Below are positions 51,572-59,964 of a stretch of DNA of 64,000 nucleotides, piece by piece. The DNA is from Bacteroidales bacterium. Lineage in GTDB: Bacteria; Bacteroidota; Bacteroidia; Bacteroidales; P3. The notes under the pieces are model-generated. The model was not told the origin of the DNA. It did no database searches and saw nothing but the letters and a program-made list of their open reading frames with translations. Position numbers and translations under genes: made by a program. Position 1 is the stretch's first letter, and the number at the start of each line of letters is the position of its first letter. The stretch lies in assembly GCA_016292015.1 (NCBI GenBank), contig JAEEZY010000029.1, forward strand, positions 212,863 through 276,862, written 5' to 3'.

Positions 51572-52603
51572 ATGGAACACAAAAAGATAAAACTAGGAAT
51601 AACCCATGGCGACATCAATGGTATAGGCTATGAGGTGATACTCAAGACATTCAGCGACAGCCGTATGCTCGAGTTCTGCACACCGGTGCTTTACGGGTCG
51701 AGCAAGGTGGCCACATACCACAAGAACCTGCTCTCTCTGCACCAGGACCTCAACATCTACGCGGTGCCATCGGCAGAGATGGCTACTGAGAAACATTTCA
51801 ACGTGGTGAACCTCACCGACGAGGAGATAAAGATAGACATCGGACGCTCGACCGAGGTGGCCGGCGAACTGTCGAGAAAGGCTCTTGAAATTGCCTGCAA
51901 AGACCTGAAAGATGGCAAGATAGACGTGCTGGTCACGGCCCCCATCAACAAAAAGAACATTCAGTCGCCCACATTCGATTTTCCAGGTCATACCGAATAT
52001 CTTTCCCACCAGTTCGGCAGCAGTTCGCTCATGATGATGGTTTGCGAGAATGTACGTATGGGAATAGTGACCAACCACTTGGCGCTGAAGGATGTGCCCT
52101 CCACATTGACGCACAACCTCTTGGCTGACAAGCTGATGCTGATGAACGAGTCGCTGAAACGCGATTTCGGGGTGCCCATGCCCAAAATAGCGGTCCTTGC
52201 CCTTGACCCTCATGCTGGAGACAACGGAGTGATAGGCAATTTCGACATGACGGTGTTGAAACCGGTGATAGACGAGATGCAAAGCAAGGGAATACTTGCC
52301 TACGGGCCATATCCGAGCGACGGGTTCTTCGGGTCGCGCGAGTTCTTCAAATTTGACGGAGTGTTGGCGCTTTACCACGACCAGGGACTTATACCGTTCA
52401 AGCTGATGTCGTTCTCGGAGGGTGTGAACTTCACCGCAGGGCTGCCATACGTGCGCACCTCTCCGGCTCACGGTACGGCATACGACATTGCGGGTAAGGA
52501 CAAGGCCAACGAGCAGTCGTTCCGCAGCGCCGTCTATCTGGCTTGCAACATTTTACGCAACCGCAAGGAATACGACACCCTGACAGCCGACCCTCTGAAA
52601 TAG
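51572..52603 (+). CDS. pdxA: 4-hydroxythreonine-4-phosphate dehydrogenase
   Basis: Enzyme of the long (DXP-dependent) pyridoxal 5'-phosphate pathway: oxidises and decarboxylates 4-phosphohydroxy-L-threonine. It opens with the nucleotide-site segment GITHGDINGIGYEVILK and has the three metal-binding histidines in FPGHTEYLSHQFG, LALDPHAGDNG and LYHDQGLIPFK; the C-terminus GLPYVRTSPAHGTAYDIAGK is the family signature. 343 aa matches. Lies 90 nt after the aminopeptidase and 68 nt before polA; no other pdx gene is near. Confidence 0.95.
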   Translation: MEHKKIKLGITHGDINGIGYEVILKTFSDSRMLEFCTPVLYGSSKVATYHKNLLSLHQDLNIYAVPSAEMATEKHFNVVNLTDEEIKIDIGRSTEVAGELSRKALEIACKDLKDGKIDVLVTAPINKKNIQSPTFDFPGHTEYLSHQFGSSSLMMMVCENVRMGIVTNHLALKDVPSTLTHNLLADKLMLMNESLKRDFGVPMPKIAVLALDPHAGDNGVIGNFDMTVLKPVIDEMQSKGILAYGPYPSDGFFGSREFFKFDGVLALYHDQGLIPFKLMSFSEGVNFTAGLPYVRTSPAHGTAYDIAGKDKANEQSFRSAVYLACNILRNRKEYDTLTADPLK

Positions 52604-52630
52604 CGTAACGAACTGTCTGCACGCAATATA

Positions 52631-52671
52631 CAATTGTCAATTCACAATTCACTCATCACTAATCACCAATT
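52631..52671. repeat. 7-nt period array abutting the polA start
   Basis: CAATTGT, CAATTCA, CAATTCA, CTCATCA, CTAATCA, CCAATT(T): heptamers in register whose last base is the first base of the TTG start codon of polA. Confidence 0.65.
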
Positions 52672-55332
52672 TTGAAAAAACTTCTTCTGATAGACGGTAT
52701 GGCGGCGGTTTACAGGGCTTACTACGCCCTGGGGCGCACGGCCCGCAAGAATTCCAAGGGAATGAACACGGCGGCGTCGCTGGGATTCACCACGACACTC
52801 TATGACCTGCTTCGTCTGCAACAGCCGACGCATGTGGCGGTGGCCTTCGACCTCTCTAAGCCCACGTTCCGTCACGAAATGTACGAACAGTACAAGGCCA
52901 ACCGCGAGGCAATGCCCGAGGACATACAGGAGGCTCTGCCGTACATACACCAAATCATAGCGGCGATGAACATAGCCGAGCTTACTTGCGAGGGCTATGA
53001 GGCCGACGACGTGATAGGAACGGTGTCGCACAAAGCTGAACAAGAGGGTTTTGACGAGGTGGTGATGGTTACGCCCGACAAAGACTTCGCCCAACTGGTG
53101 ACGCAGAAGGTGCACCTGTATCGTTTCGGCAAGATGGGCACGAAGGACATGCTGTTCACGCCGGCAGAAGTGTGCGAGAAATGGAGCGTGAGCGACTGCC
53201 GTCAGATAATCGACCTGCTGGGACTATGGGGCGACAGCTCTGACAACATACCCGGCATTCCCGGGGTGGGAGAGAAGACTGCCAAGAAACTGATAGCGCA
53301 GTTCGGGTCGATTGAGGCGATGGTGGAGCGTGCCGACGAGATAAAGAACGATAAGCTGCGAGAGTCGGTGAAGCAACACTCGGAGGATGCCCTGTTTTCA
53401 AAAAAACTGGCAACCATAGCGTTGGATGCGCCCGTGAAGTTCGACGAGGATCAACTGCGATGCAAGAAGCCCGACTATGCCGCACTGAAAGAGCTGTTCG
53501 ACCTGCTTGAGTTCCGAAACCTCTCGAAACGGATTTATACCGACCTGAGCATACACGACCCCGAGGAGGCGGCAAAGTGGGCGGAAAGTAGCAGGCAGCA
53601 TTCAGCGGTCAACGGTCAGCAGGCGGCAGTCAACGGAAGCAAGATGGTTGATCAGCCGACACTGTTCGACAACGAGGACATCGGTGTCCACCCAACCACC
53701 ATCGACAGGGTGACGCTGGACGTTATGCCTTCGTCGGGCAATGTGGCTCTGTTCATCTCGGGTGCGACGCTGGCTCTGGCAGTCAACGCCGACAGCGTCT
53801 ATTCCTGTAAGGTGGGCAATGCGGACCTCAAGACGCTGAGGGTGCTACTCGGCGACGAGACAACGCTGAAATTGTGTTTCGACCTGAAGAACCTGAAATA
53901 CACCCTCGACGAACTTGGTGTCCAACTGAAAGGCGAGGTATTCGATGTTCAACTAGCTCATTATCTGACCGATGCCGAAGCGCGTCATTCGTTCGACTAT
54001 ATATGCAGCGCCGTGACAGGCTTTTCTCCGACAGACACCGAGAGTTCGGCGGCGGTGCTATGGCAACTATATCCCAAACTGTCGGCGTCGCTCCACGAGG
54101 CTGGGTTGGAAAAAATATACCGCGAAATAGAGTTGCCGTTGGTCGATGTGCTGATGGGCATGGAGCGCGAGGGTGTGAAAATAAATGTTGAAGCCCTTCA
54201 AAACTATTCAGCACGTCTCACCGCCGAACGCGATGCCATAGAGAAGGAGATCTATGCCGACGCCGGTCATCCGTTCAACATCAACTCTCCGCGCCAGCTG
54301 GGTGAAGTGCTCTATGACGAACTGAAAATCACCGAGAAACCACCGTTGACCAGCACCAAGCAGTATTCCACTGCCGAGGATGTGCTGATGAAGCTGAAGT
54401 CCAAGAGTCCCATTGTGGAAAAAATTCTGGAGTACCGCTCGCTGGGTAAACTCATCGGCACCTACCTCGACTCGTTCCCAAAACTGATAAACCCCACAAC
54501 AGGAAGACTACATACCATTTACAACCAGACCGTTACCGCCACAGGACGTCTGAGTTCGTCAAACCCCAACCTTCAGAACATACCCATCCGCACCGAACGA
54601 GGTAAGGAGATACGCCGCGCCTTCGTGGCAAGAGACGAAGAGCATGTGATTATGGCCGCCGACTACTCTCAGATAGAGCTGCGTATCATTGCGTCTCTGG
54701 CCAAAGACCGTCATCTGCTGCAGGCTTTCAACAGCCATCAAGACATCCATGCCTCCACCGCCGCCAAGATTTACAAGCTTCCCATCGAGGAAGTGACGAA
54801 AGACCAGCGGCGCAACGCGAAGTCGGTCAATTTCGGTATCGTCTATGGAATCAGTGCCTTCGGTCTGTCTGAACAGCTTGGCATACCACGATCTGAGGCG
54901 GCAGCTCTGATTACAGAGTATTTCACACAATATCCAGATATCAAGGCGTTTATCGACAAGTCGGTGGAGTTTGCACACCAGTACGGCTATGCACAGACAC
55001 TGCTGGGCAGGCGCCGCTATCTCTACGACATCAATTCGCGCAACCAGAGCCTTCGCAGCTTCGCCGAGCGCAACGCGGTGAACATGCCCATTCAAGGCAC
55101 CTCGGCCGACATGATAAAGATTGCCATGAACCGCATAGCCGCTCGCCTCAAAGACATGCGGTCGAAGATGATACTGCAGGTCCACGACGAGTTGGTGTTC
55201 GACGTCTATCGTCCTGAACTTGAGACCATCAAGCCCATCGTGACGGAGGAGATGAAAAACGCCCTTCCGCTTGAGGGTGTCGAGATCGACGTGTCAGTCG
55301 ATGTGGGCGACAACTGGCTGGATGCGCATTGA
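52672..55332 (+). CDS. polA: DNA polymerase I with degenerate proofreading domain
   Basis: Family A polymerase for Okazaki-fragment processing and repair. Start is a TTG (MKKLLLIDGMAAVYRAYYAL), the only start that gives the canonical N-terminus. Residues 1-290 are the 5'-nuclease (PDKDFAQLV, GLWGDSSDNIPGIPGVGEKTA). Residues 330-480 align with the 3'-5' exonuclease domain but lack its acids: no DxE where VTLDVMPSSG stands, NLKYT instead of NLKYD, and DTESSAA instead of an AEDAD-like segment. The polymerase has motif A DYSQIELR, motif B RRNAKSVNFGIVYG and motif C QVHDELVF. A 7-nt tandem array (53590-53638) encodes part of the inter-domain linker. 886 aa. Confidence 0.95.
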   Translation: MKKLLLIDGMAAVYRAYYALGRTARKNSKGMNTAASLGFTTTLYDLLRLQQPTHVAVAFDLSKPTFRHEMYEQYKANREAMPEDIQEALPYIHQIIAAMNIAELTCEGYEADDVIGTVSHKAEQEGFDEVVMVTPDKDFAQLVTQKVHLYRFGKMGTKDMLFTPAEVCEKWSVSDCRQIIDLLGLWGDSSDNIPGIPGVGEKTAKKLIAQFGSIEAMVERADEIKNDKLRESVKQHSEDALFSKKLATIALDAPVKFDEDQLRCKKPDYAALKELFDLLEFRNLSKRIYTDLSIHDPEEAAKWAESSRQHSAVNGQQAAVNGSKMVDQPTLFDNEDIGVHPTTIDRVTLDVMPSSGNVALFISGATLALAVNADSVYSCKVGNADLKTLRVLLGDETTLKLCFDLKNLKYTLDELGVQLKGEVFDVQLAHYLTDAEARHSFDYICSAVTGFSPTDTESSAAVLWQLYPKLSASLHEAGLEKIYREIELPLVDVLMGMEREGVKINVEALQNYSARLTAERDAIEKEIYADAGHPFNINSPRQLGEVLYDELKITEKPPLTSTKQYSTAEDVLMKLKSKSPIVEKILEYRSLGKLIGTYLDSFPKLINPTTGRLHTIYNQTVTATGRLSSSNPNLQNIPIRTERGKEIRRAFVARDEEHVIMAADYSQIELRIIASLAKDRHLLQAFNSHQDIHASTAAKIYKLPIEEVTKDQRRNAKSVNFGIVYGISAFGLSEQLGIPRSEAAALITEYFTQYPDIKAFIDKSVEFAHQYGYAQTLLGRRRYLYDINSRNQSLRSFAERNAVNMPIQGTSADMIKIAMNRIAARLKDMRSKMILQVHDELVFDVYRPELETIKPIVTEEMKNALPLEGVEIDVSVDVGDNWLDAH
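53590..53638 (+). repeat. 7-nt period array inside the polA linker
   Basis: AGCAGGC, AGCATTC, AGCGGTC, AACGGTC, AGCAGGC, GGCAGTC, AACGGAA: seven heptamers in unbroken register. Because 7 is not a multiple of 3, the protein repeat is 7 residues (SRQHSAV, NGQQAAV, NGS). It lies between the 5'-nuclease and exonuclease-like domains, about residues 307-323, and shares AGCGGTC with the non-coding array before porQ. Confidence 0.8.
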
Positions 55333-55357
55333 GACCCATAAATCAGCCCCCCTCATA

Positions 55358-55389
55358 ACATAAACATATAAACATACCAACAAATAAAC
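55358..55389 (+). repeat. 8-nt period leader
   Basis: ACATAAAC, ATATAAAC, ATACCAAC, AAATAAAC, then CC and the ATG at 55392. Confidence 0.6.
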
Positions 55390-55391
55390 CC

Positions 55392-56099
55392 ATGAATTTC
55401 AGAAACATCACACCGATTATCCCAATAGCCCTTTGTCTTTTCGTGCTTTCCGCCTGCCATCCTGGCGGCAAATATGTGCCTGACGACAAACCCATAGAAT
55501 GTTCCGTCAATCCCGACGAAGTATTCGGCATACACTATGGCCCACAGGATTTCCAGATACACAACATCCTCGACCCCAGCAGCGCCGAGTGGAGCGTCTA
55601 TATCACATGGCTGCAGATTCTACCCGAAGGCATTGTTTCTCAGGACGGTCGGGATGTCTTGGTGTCCGATACTGCGCTATTTGCCCCGTTTATCGACTCG
55701 CTGACGTGTAAGCTTGGCGATGCCGCCTCCGATTACATCTTCTCGTGGCTTCCGCTCGAAGACTACGAAACGCCTCTCTATAAATTCCTGGCAGTCAATA
55801 CCACTCCTCTGCTCGACGGCTCCTCGGTGGTCGAATCGTCGGCGGTTATCTCGTCCTATACCCAGGAACCTGTTCTGAATTTTGCGTTCGATGACTCAAC
55901 AGCCAAACGCTGGTATCTGATAACCAATGAAAACGTAGGGCGCAACATAGCCATCACGCTCGGACGTCGCACCCTCAGCGCACCCATGGTGATGTCAGCC
56001 ATCGAAGGTGGCCGATGCTCCGTTTCAGGCCTCACCGAAGAGGAGACATGCGCGGTGGCAGCGATACTCTCCGCTGGTACTGGGCATATCGATAAATAA
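55392..56099 (+). CDS. Lipoprotein with SecD P1-head-like domain
   Basis: 235-aa probable lipoprotein: the N-terminus ends its hydrophobic run with FVLSAC, a good lipobox with Cys21. The C-terminal 80 residues (VLNFAFDDSTAKRWYLITNENVGRNIAI, then RRTLSAPMVMSAIEGGRCSVSG and an EEETCAVAAILSAG end) follow the same order as the SecD P1 head subdomain, where 'A..f..iT..n.G..lAi.ld...isAPvi...I.gG...I.G.ft.eeA..la..L..G' is conserved. It lacks SecD membrane helices. The role is unknown; it might bind SecDF or a translocating chain, or be a domain borrowed for another use. It stands between polA and the S9 peptidase. Confidence 0.7.
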   Translation: MNFRNITPIIPIALCLFVLSACHPGGKYVPDDKPIECSVNPDEVFGIHYGPQDFQIHNILDPSSAEWSVYITWLQILPEGIVSQDGRDVLVSDTALFAPFIDSLTCKLGDAASDYIFSWLPLEDYETPLYKFLAVNTTPLLDGSSVVESSAVISSYTQEPVLNFAFDDSTAKRWYLITNENVGRNIAITLGRRTLSAPMVMSAIEGGRCSVSGLTEEETCAVAAILSAGTGHIDK

Positions 56100-56128
56100 A
56101 AAGAAATACAATAATAATATATAGTATC

Positions 56129-58252
56129 ATGAAACACAGAATTATCATTGCGGCGGCGCTGGTTGGTTTGCTGGCGGTGTCGTGCAACAACAAGCAAAAG
56201 GACTATCCGACCTACGACCTCATAGGCAAACAAGACGTGAAGGTCGAGGATGGACGTTTTACGCCCGAGGTCATGTGGCAGCTGGGCAAGATGGGCGAGA
56301 CCGCTGTGTCGCCCGACGGCACACAGTTAGCCTACACCGTCACCTACTACAACATGGATGAGAATCGCGGCAACGCCGAGGTGTACGTCATGCCCACCGA
56401 GGGAGGTGAGGCAATTCAGCTGACCAAGACTCCGCAGGGAGAGTTCTCGCCCGCATGGCTTGACGATGGTACGCTTATGTTCTGCCGTGGCGAACAGATT
56501 ATCAGCATGAACGTAAAGACTAAGGCCGAGAAGGTGGTGGCTGAGAGAGAGGGCGGCTTCGAGGGCTTCAAGGTCGCTCCCGACCAAAAGAGTATCGTCT
56601 ATATCGCCACCTTGCCCAACGTTCGTCCGGAAAAACTGGACAAACTTTATGCTGGTTTGGACAAGACCACCGGCCGCATCAATGAGGACCTCATGTACCG
56701 TCATTGGGACCAGTGGGTTGACGAATATCCGCATATCTACTATGTGGCTCTCGATAACGGCAAGGCCGACGTCGCCAATGCTATCGACATCCTCGAAGGC
56801 GAGCCTTACGAGTGCCCGATGCGCCCATGGGGTGGGGTAGAGCAGTACAACTATTCGCCCGACGGCAGCCAGATTGTCTATACCTGCCGCAAGAAAACCG
56901 GCTACGACTATGCCCATTCAACCAACAGCGACATATTCCTCTACAACATAGCCACCCGTGAAACCAAGAACCTCAGCCAGGGCATCATGGGATATGACCA
57001 GAACCCTGTCTTCTCTCACGACGGCAAATATGTGGCCTGGGAGAGTATGGAGCGCGACGGCTATGAGAGCGACAAGCTGCGCCTGATGGTGGCCGATGTG
57101 GCTACAGGCGAGCGCACCGACCTCACCGAGGGCTTCGACTACGGTGTCAGCGGCATCAGCTGGACTAAAGACGACCGCGAGTTGGTCGCCACCGTCATGT
57201 ATCGCGGCATGGTCGAGCTTTTCGCCTTCAACTTCGAGACCAAGGCCATCCGCCAGATTTCGCATGGCTACCACGACATCAACGGCTTCACGATGAACGG
57301 CGACAAGATCTATGCCACTCAGGTCTCCATACAGTATCCCGCCGAGGTCTATGCCTATAACCTCAACGACAGCTGTGTCGAGGGCACCAAGCTGACCGCC
57401 ATCAACGACGACGTGCTCTCGCAGGTGCGCATGGGCAAGGTCGAGGAGCAGTGGATTAAGACCGTCGATGGCAAGGAGATGCTCACCTGGATAATCTACC
57501 CCTACGACTACGACTCCACCAAGACCTATCCCGCGCTCCTCTTCTGCGAGGGCGGCCCGCAGAACATGGTTTCTCAGTTCTGGAGCACCCGTTGGAACTT
57601 CGAGGTCATGTCGGGTGCCGGCTATTTCGTCATCGCCCCCAACCGCCGCGGATGCCCCGGATTCGGCATGGAGTGGCTTGAGGAGATATCAGGCGACTAT
57701 GGCGGACTCTGCATGCAGGACTACATGAGTGCCACCGACTGGGCGGCCGACAACATCCCCCAGATCGACCGTGAGCGCATTGGCGCCTGCGGCGCCTCGT
57801 TCGGCGGCTACAGCATCTACTGGCTCGCCGGCCACAACCACGACGTGAAAGGCTACGACGAGGGTCGTCGCTTCAAGGCCTTCCTCGCCCACAACGGCAT
57901 GTTCAACTTCGAGCAGCAGTATCTCGAAACCGAGGAAATGTGGTTCGACAACTGGGACCTCGGCGGCCCCTACTGGGATTGGAACAATCCTCAGATAAAG
58001 AAGTCCTACGCCCAGTCGCCTCATCTGTTTGTCGACAAGTGGAACACCCCCATCTGCGTCATCCACAGCGAGTTTGACTTCCGCATCGTTGCTTCGGAGG
58101 GCATGGCAGCCTACAACGCCGCTCAGATGCGCCACATCCCTTCACGCTACCTCTACTTCCCCGACGAGACCCACTGGGTGCTCAAACCCCAGAACTCCCT
58201 CCTCTGGCATCGCAACTTCATCGACTGGTTCGACCAGTGGTTGAAAAAGTAA
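56129..58252 (+). CDS. S9-family prolyl oligopeptidase-type peptidase, lipoprotein
   Basis: 707-aa serine peptidase of family S9 (dipeptidyl/acylaminoacyl peptidase type). A lipoprotein signal (GLLAVSCNNK) anchors it. Residues 45-440 are a beta-propeller with WD40-like PD repeats (AVSPDGTQLAYTV, YSPDGSQIVYTC, FSHDGKYVAW). The alpha/beta hydrolase domain carries the nucleophile in GACGASFGGYS (near residue 556), the acid in EFDFRIVASEG and the His in FPDETHWVLK. It acts on small peptides in the envelope. It follows the SecD-like lipoprotein by 29 nt, so the two may be co-transcribed. Confidence 0.92.
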   Translation: MKHRIIIAAALVGLLAVSCNNKQKDYPTYDLIGKQDVKVEDGRFTPEVMWQLGKMGETAVSPDGTQLAYTVTYYNMDENRGNAEVYVMPTEGGEAIQLTKTPQGEFSPAWLDDGTLMFCRGEQIISMNVKTKAEKVVAEREGGFEGFKVAPDQKSIVYIATLPNVRPEKLDKLYAGLDKTTGRINEDLMYRHWDQWVDEYPHIYYVALDNGKADVANAIDILEGEPYECPMRPWGGVEQYNYSPDGSQIVYTCRKKTGYDYAHSTNSDIFLYNIATRETKNLSQGIMGYDQNPVFSHDGKYVAWESMERDGYESDKLRLMVADVATGERTDLTEGFDYGVSGISWTKDDRELVATVMYRGMVELFAFNFETKAIRQISHGYHDINGFTMNGDKIYATQVSIQYPAEVYAYNLNDSCVEGTKLTAINDDVLSQVRMGKVEEQWIKTVDGKEMLTWIIYPYDYDSTKTYPALLFCEGGPQNMVSQFWSTRWNFEVMSGAGYFVIAPNRRGCPGFGMEWLEEISGDYGGLCMQDYMSATDWAADNIPQIDRERIGACGASFGGYSIYWLAGHNHDVKGYDEGRRFKAFLAHNGMFNFEQQYLETEEMWFDNWDLGGPYWDWNNPQIKKSYAQSPHLFVDKWNTPICVIHSEFDFRIVASEGMAAYNAAQMRHIPSRYLYFPDETHWVLKPQNSLLWHRNFIDWFDQWLKK

Positions 58253-58277
58253 CGATTGGTTAAATACAGAACCAAAA

Positions 58278-58316
58278 GGCGGCAGGCGGGTGTTCTCGTC
58301 TGCCGCTTCTTCTTTT
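58278..58316 (+). terminator. Terminator after the S9 peptidase
   Basis: GCGGCAG / CTGCCGC stem with a 14-nt loop and T-rich tail TTCTTCTTTTC. Confidence 0.65.
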
Positions 58317-58396
58317 CTTGTGACGCCACGCGTCTCCGGCATCAACTACCCAACAGATGCTGTCGCCGAACAACATCGTTGACGCCATTCATACAA

Positions 58397-58435
58397 AAAA
58401 GGAGCTGCCACACGGGCGTGTGGCAGCTCTTTTTC
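58397..58435. terminator. Second terminator, between S9 peptidase and gcvT
   Basis: Perfect GAGCTGCCACAC / GTGTGGCAGCTC stem, GGGC loop, T5 on the right and A6 on the left, so it can act in both directions. Confidence 0.8.
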
Positions 58436-58503
58436 TCATACTTCTATTCGTCTATCCTTCGTGAAGCTTCAAGCTTTCCGAAAGCCTCATCCTGAAGTCT
58501 TCT

Positions 58504-59610
58504 TCAACCCTCGTAGAAGGGCATCTTGACGGTGAAGGCCTTGAGGAGCTTCTCGCGTATCTTGATATATATATCGGTGCCAACCTTGGCGTAGTCGGCG
58601 CAGATGAGGGCTGTGCCGATGTTCTTGCCGGTGCTGGGGCTGGGGCTACCCGAGCGTACCTCACCAATCTTCTTGCCTTCGGCGTTGCAGACCTCGTAGC
58701 CGTTGCGGGCGATACCGCGGTCTATCATCTCGAAGCCAGCCACTTTGCGCTTGAAGCCGGCGGCCTTCTGGGCGAGTAGGAGCTCCTTGTTGATGAAGTT
58801 GTTGTTCTCGGCTTTCAGCTTGACGATGAAGGCCAGCGGTGCCTCCAGCGGGCTGACGGTGTCGTCCATCTCGTGGCCGTAGAGGGCGAAGCCCTTCTCA
58901 AGACGCAGTGTGTCGCGGCAACCCAGGCCTGCGGGCATGATGCCAAACTCCTTGCCTGCCTCGAACACGGCGTTCCACACCTCTATGGCTTTCTCCTTGG
59001 GGATGTATATCTCGCATCCGCCGGCGCCGGTATAACCGGTGGTGGAGAGGATAATGTTCGGGATGCCGGCGAAGGTCAGAATCTTGAAGGTGTAGTATTC
59101 CATATCCACGATGTTCTCCGAGGTCAGCTTCTGCATGGCCTTGAGGGCGTTGGGACCCTGGACGGCGAGCTGAGCCCACTGCTCGCTCTCGTTCACGAAG
59201 TCTTTGCCGAGTTCCATACCCATCTTGTCGGCAATCTGGCTCATCCAGTTCCAGTCCTTGTCGATGTTGGCAGCGTTGGGAACCATGAAGTACTCGTCGT
59301 CATGCACGCGATAGACGAGCATATCATCAACCACACCGCCCTGACCGTTGGGCAGGCAGGTGTACTGAACCTTGCCGTCGAAGAGGTCCTCGACGTTGTT
59401 GGTGGTGACATACTGCATGAAGTGCTTGGCGATGGGGCCTTTGGCACGAAACTCACCCATGTGGCTCACGTCGAACACACCCACGTTGTTGCGCACGTTG
59501 TTGTGCTCCTCAACGAGACCTGTGTACTGGATAGGCATGTTGTAGCCGGCAAACTCGGCCATCTTGGCTCCCAAAGAGATGTGTAAATCTGTGTAAGGTG
59601 TTGTTTTCAT
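58504..59610 (-). CDS. gcvT: Glycine cleavage system T protein (aminomethyltransferase)
   Basis: Transfers the methylene carbon from aminomethyl-H-protein to tetrahydrofolate and releases ammonia. The N-terminal MKTTPYTDLHISLGAKMAEFAGYNMPIQY and FDVSHMGEFRAKGP are the family's folate-domain signature; LSTTGYTGAGGCEIY and LGCRDTLRLEKGFALYGHEM follow, with the C-terminal barrel IGEVRSGSPSPSTGKNIG. 368 aa is normal. It is transcribed alone, leftward, from its own promoter; gcvH and gcvP are not in the window. Lipoylated H protein is its partner, which connects it functionally with lplA. Confidence 0.95.
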   Translation of the reverse strand: MKTTPYTDLHISLGAKMAEFAGYNMPIQYTGLVEEHNNVRNNVGVFDVSHMGEFRAKGPIAKHFMQYVTTNNVEDLFDGKVQYTCLPNGQGGVVDDMLVYRVHDDEYFMVPNAANIDKDWNWMSQIADKMGMELGKDFVNESEQWAQLAVQGPNALKAMQKLTSENIVDMEYYTFKILTFAGIPNIILSTTGYTGAGGCEIYIPKEKAIEVWNAVFEAGKEFGIMPAGLGCRDTLRLEKGFALYGHEMDDTVSPLEAPLAFIVKLKAENNNFINKELLLAQKAAGFKRKVAGFEMIDRGIARNGYEVCNAEGKKIGEVRSGSPSPSTGKNIGTALICADYAKVGTDIYIKIREKLLKAFTVKMPFYEG

Positions 59611-59649
59611 TATTATATGTATTTACTGATTAATTCGCGGTATGGTTTG

Positions 59650-59657
59650 CAAAAATA
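59650..59657 (-). promoter_or_regulatory. gcvT promoter box
   Basis: TATTTTTG on the minus strand, 40 nt before the gcvT ATG. No glycine riboswitch-like structure fits in the short leader. Confidence 0.55.
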
Positions 59658-59759
59658 CACATTTTAATTGATAGAACGGGCAATAACGGCGAAAAAAGAA
59701 GATAAGGACTCAAAATGTTCGCCACCATATCTTATCCCACCTCGTTTTTCGAAAGGCGT

Positions 59760-59791
59760 GAAAAAAAAGCAGAGCGGACTTGCGTCCGCTC
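59760..59791 (-). terminator. Orphan leftward terminator between gcvT and dapD
   Basis: Perfect 8-bp stem GAGCGGAC / GTCCGCTC with a 4-nt loop; read leftward it is followed by a T-run of nine (A-run 59760-59768 on this strand). No minus-strand gene lies upstream of it. The rest of the 354-nt interval 59611-59964 shows no gene. Confidence 0.65.
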
Positions 59792-59964
59792 CACTCAAAA
59801 TACATCATTGAAATAAGTAAGCACGCTTTAATGTACGTAAACAGACAAAAAATGTTTCATTTTTAGAAAAATATACGCCATTTCCCCGTCGTGCATAACC
59901 GGATTGTCCGACAGACACACTTTTTCCCCGCTTTCTGCGTTTTATATCAACAAATGTGACGTAT

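Noticed and set aside
58460..59660. Glycine riboswitch ahead of gcvT
   Set aside because: Only about 40 nt separate the promoter box from the ATG, too short for either glycine aptamer.
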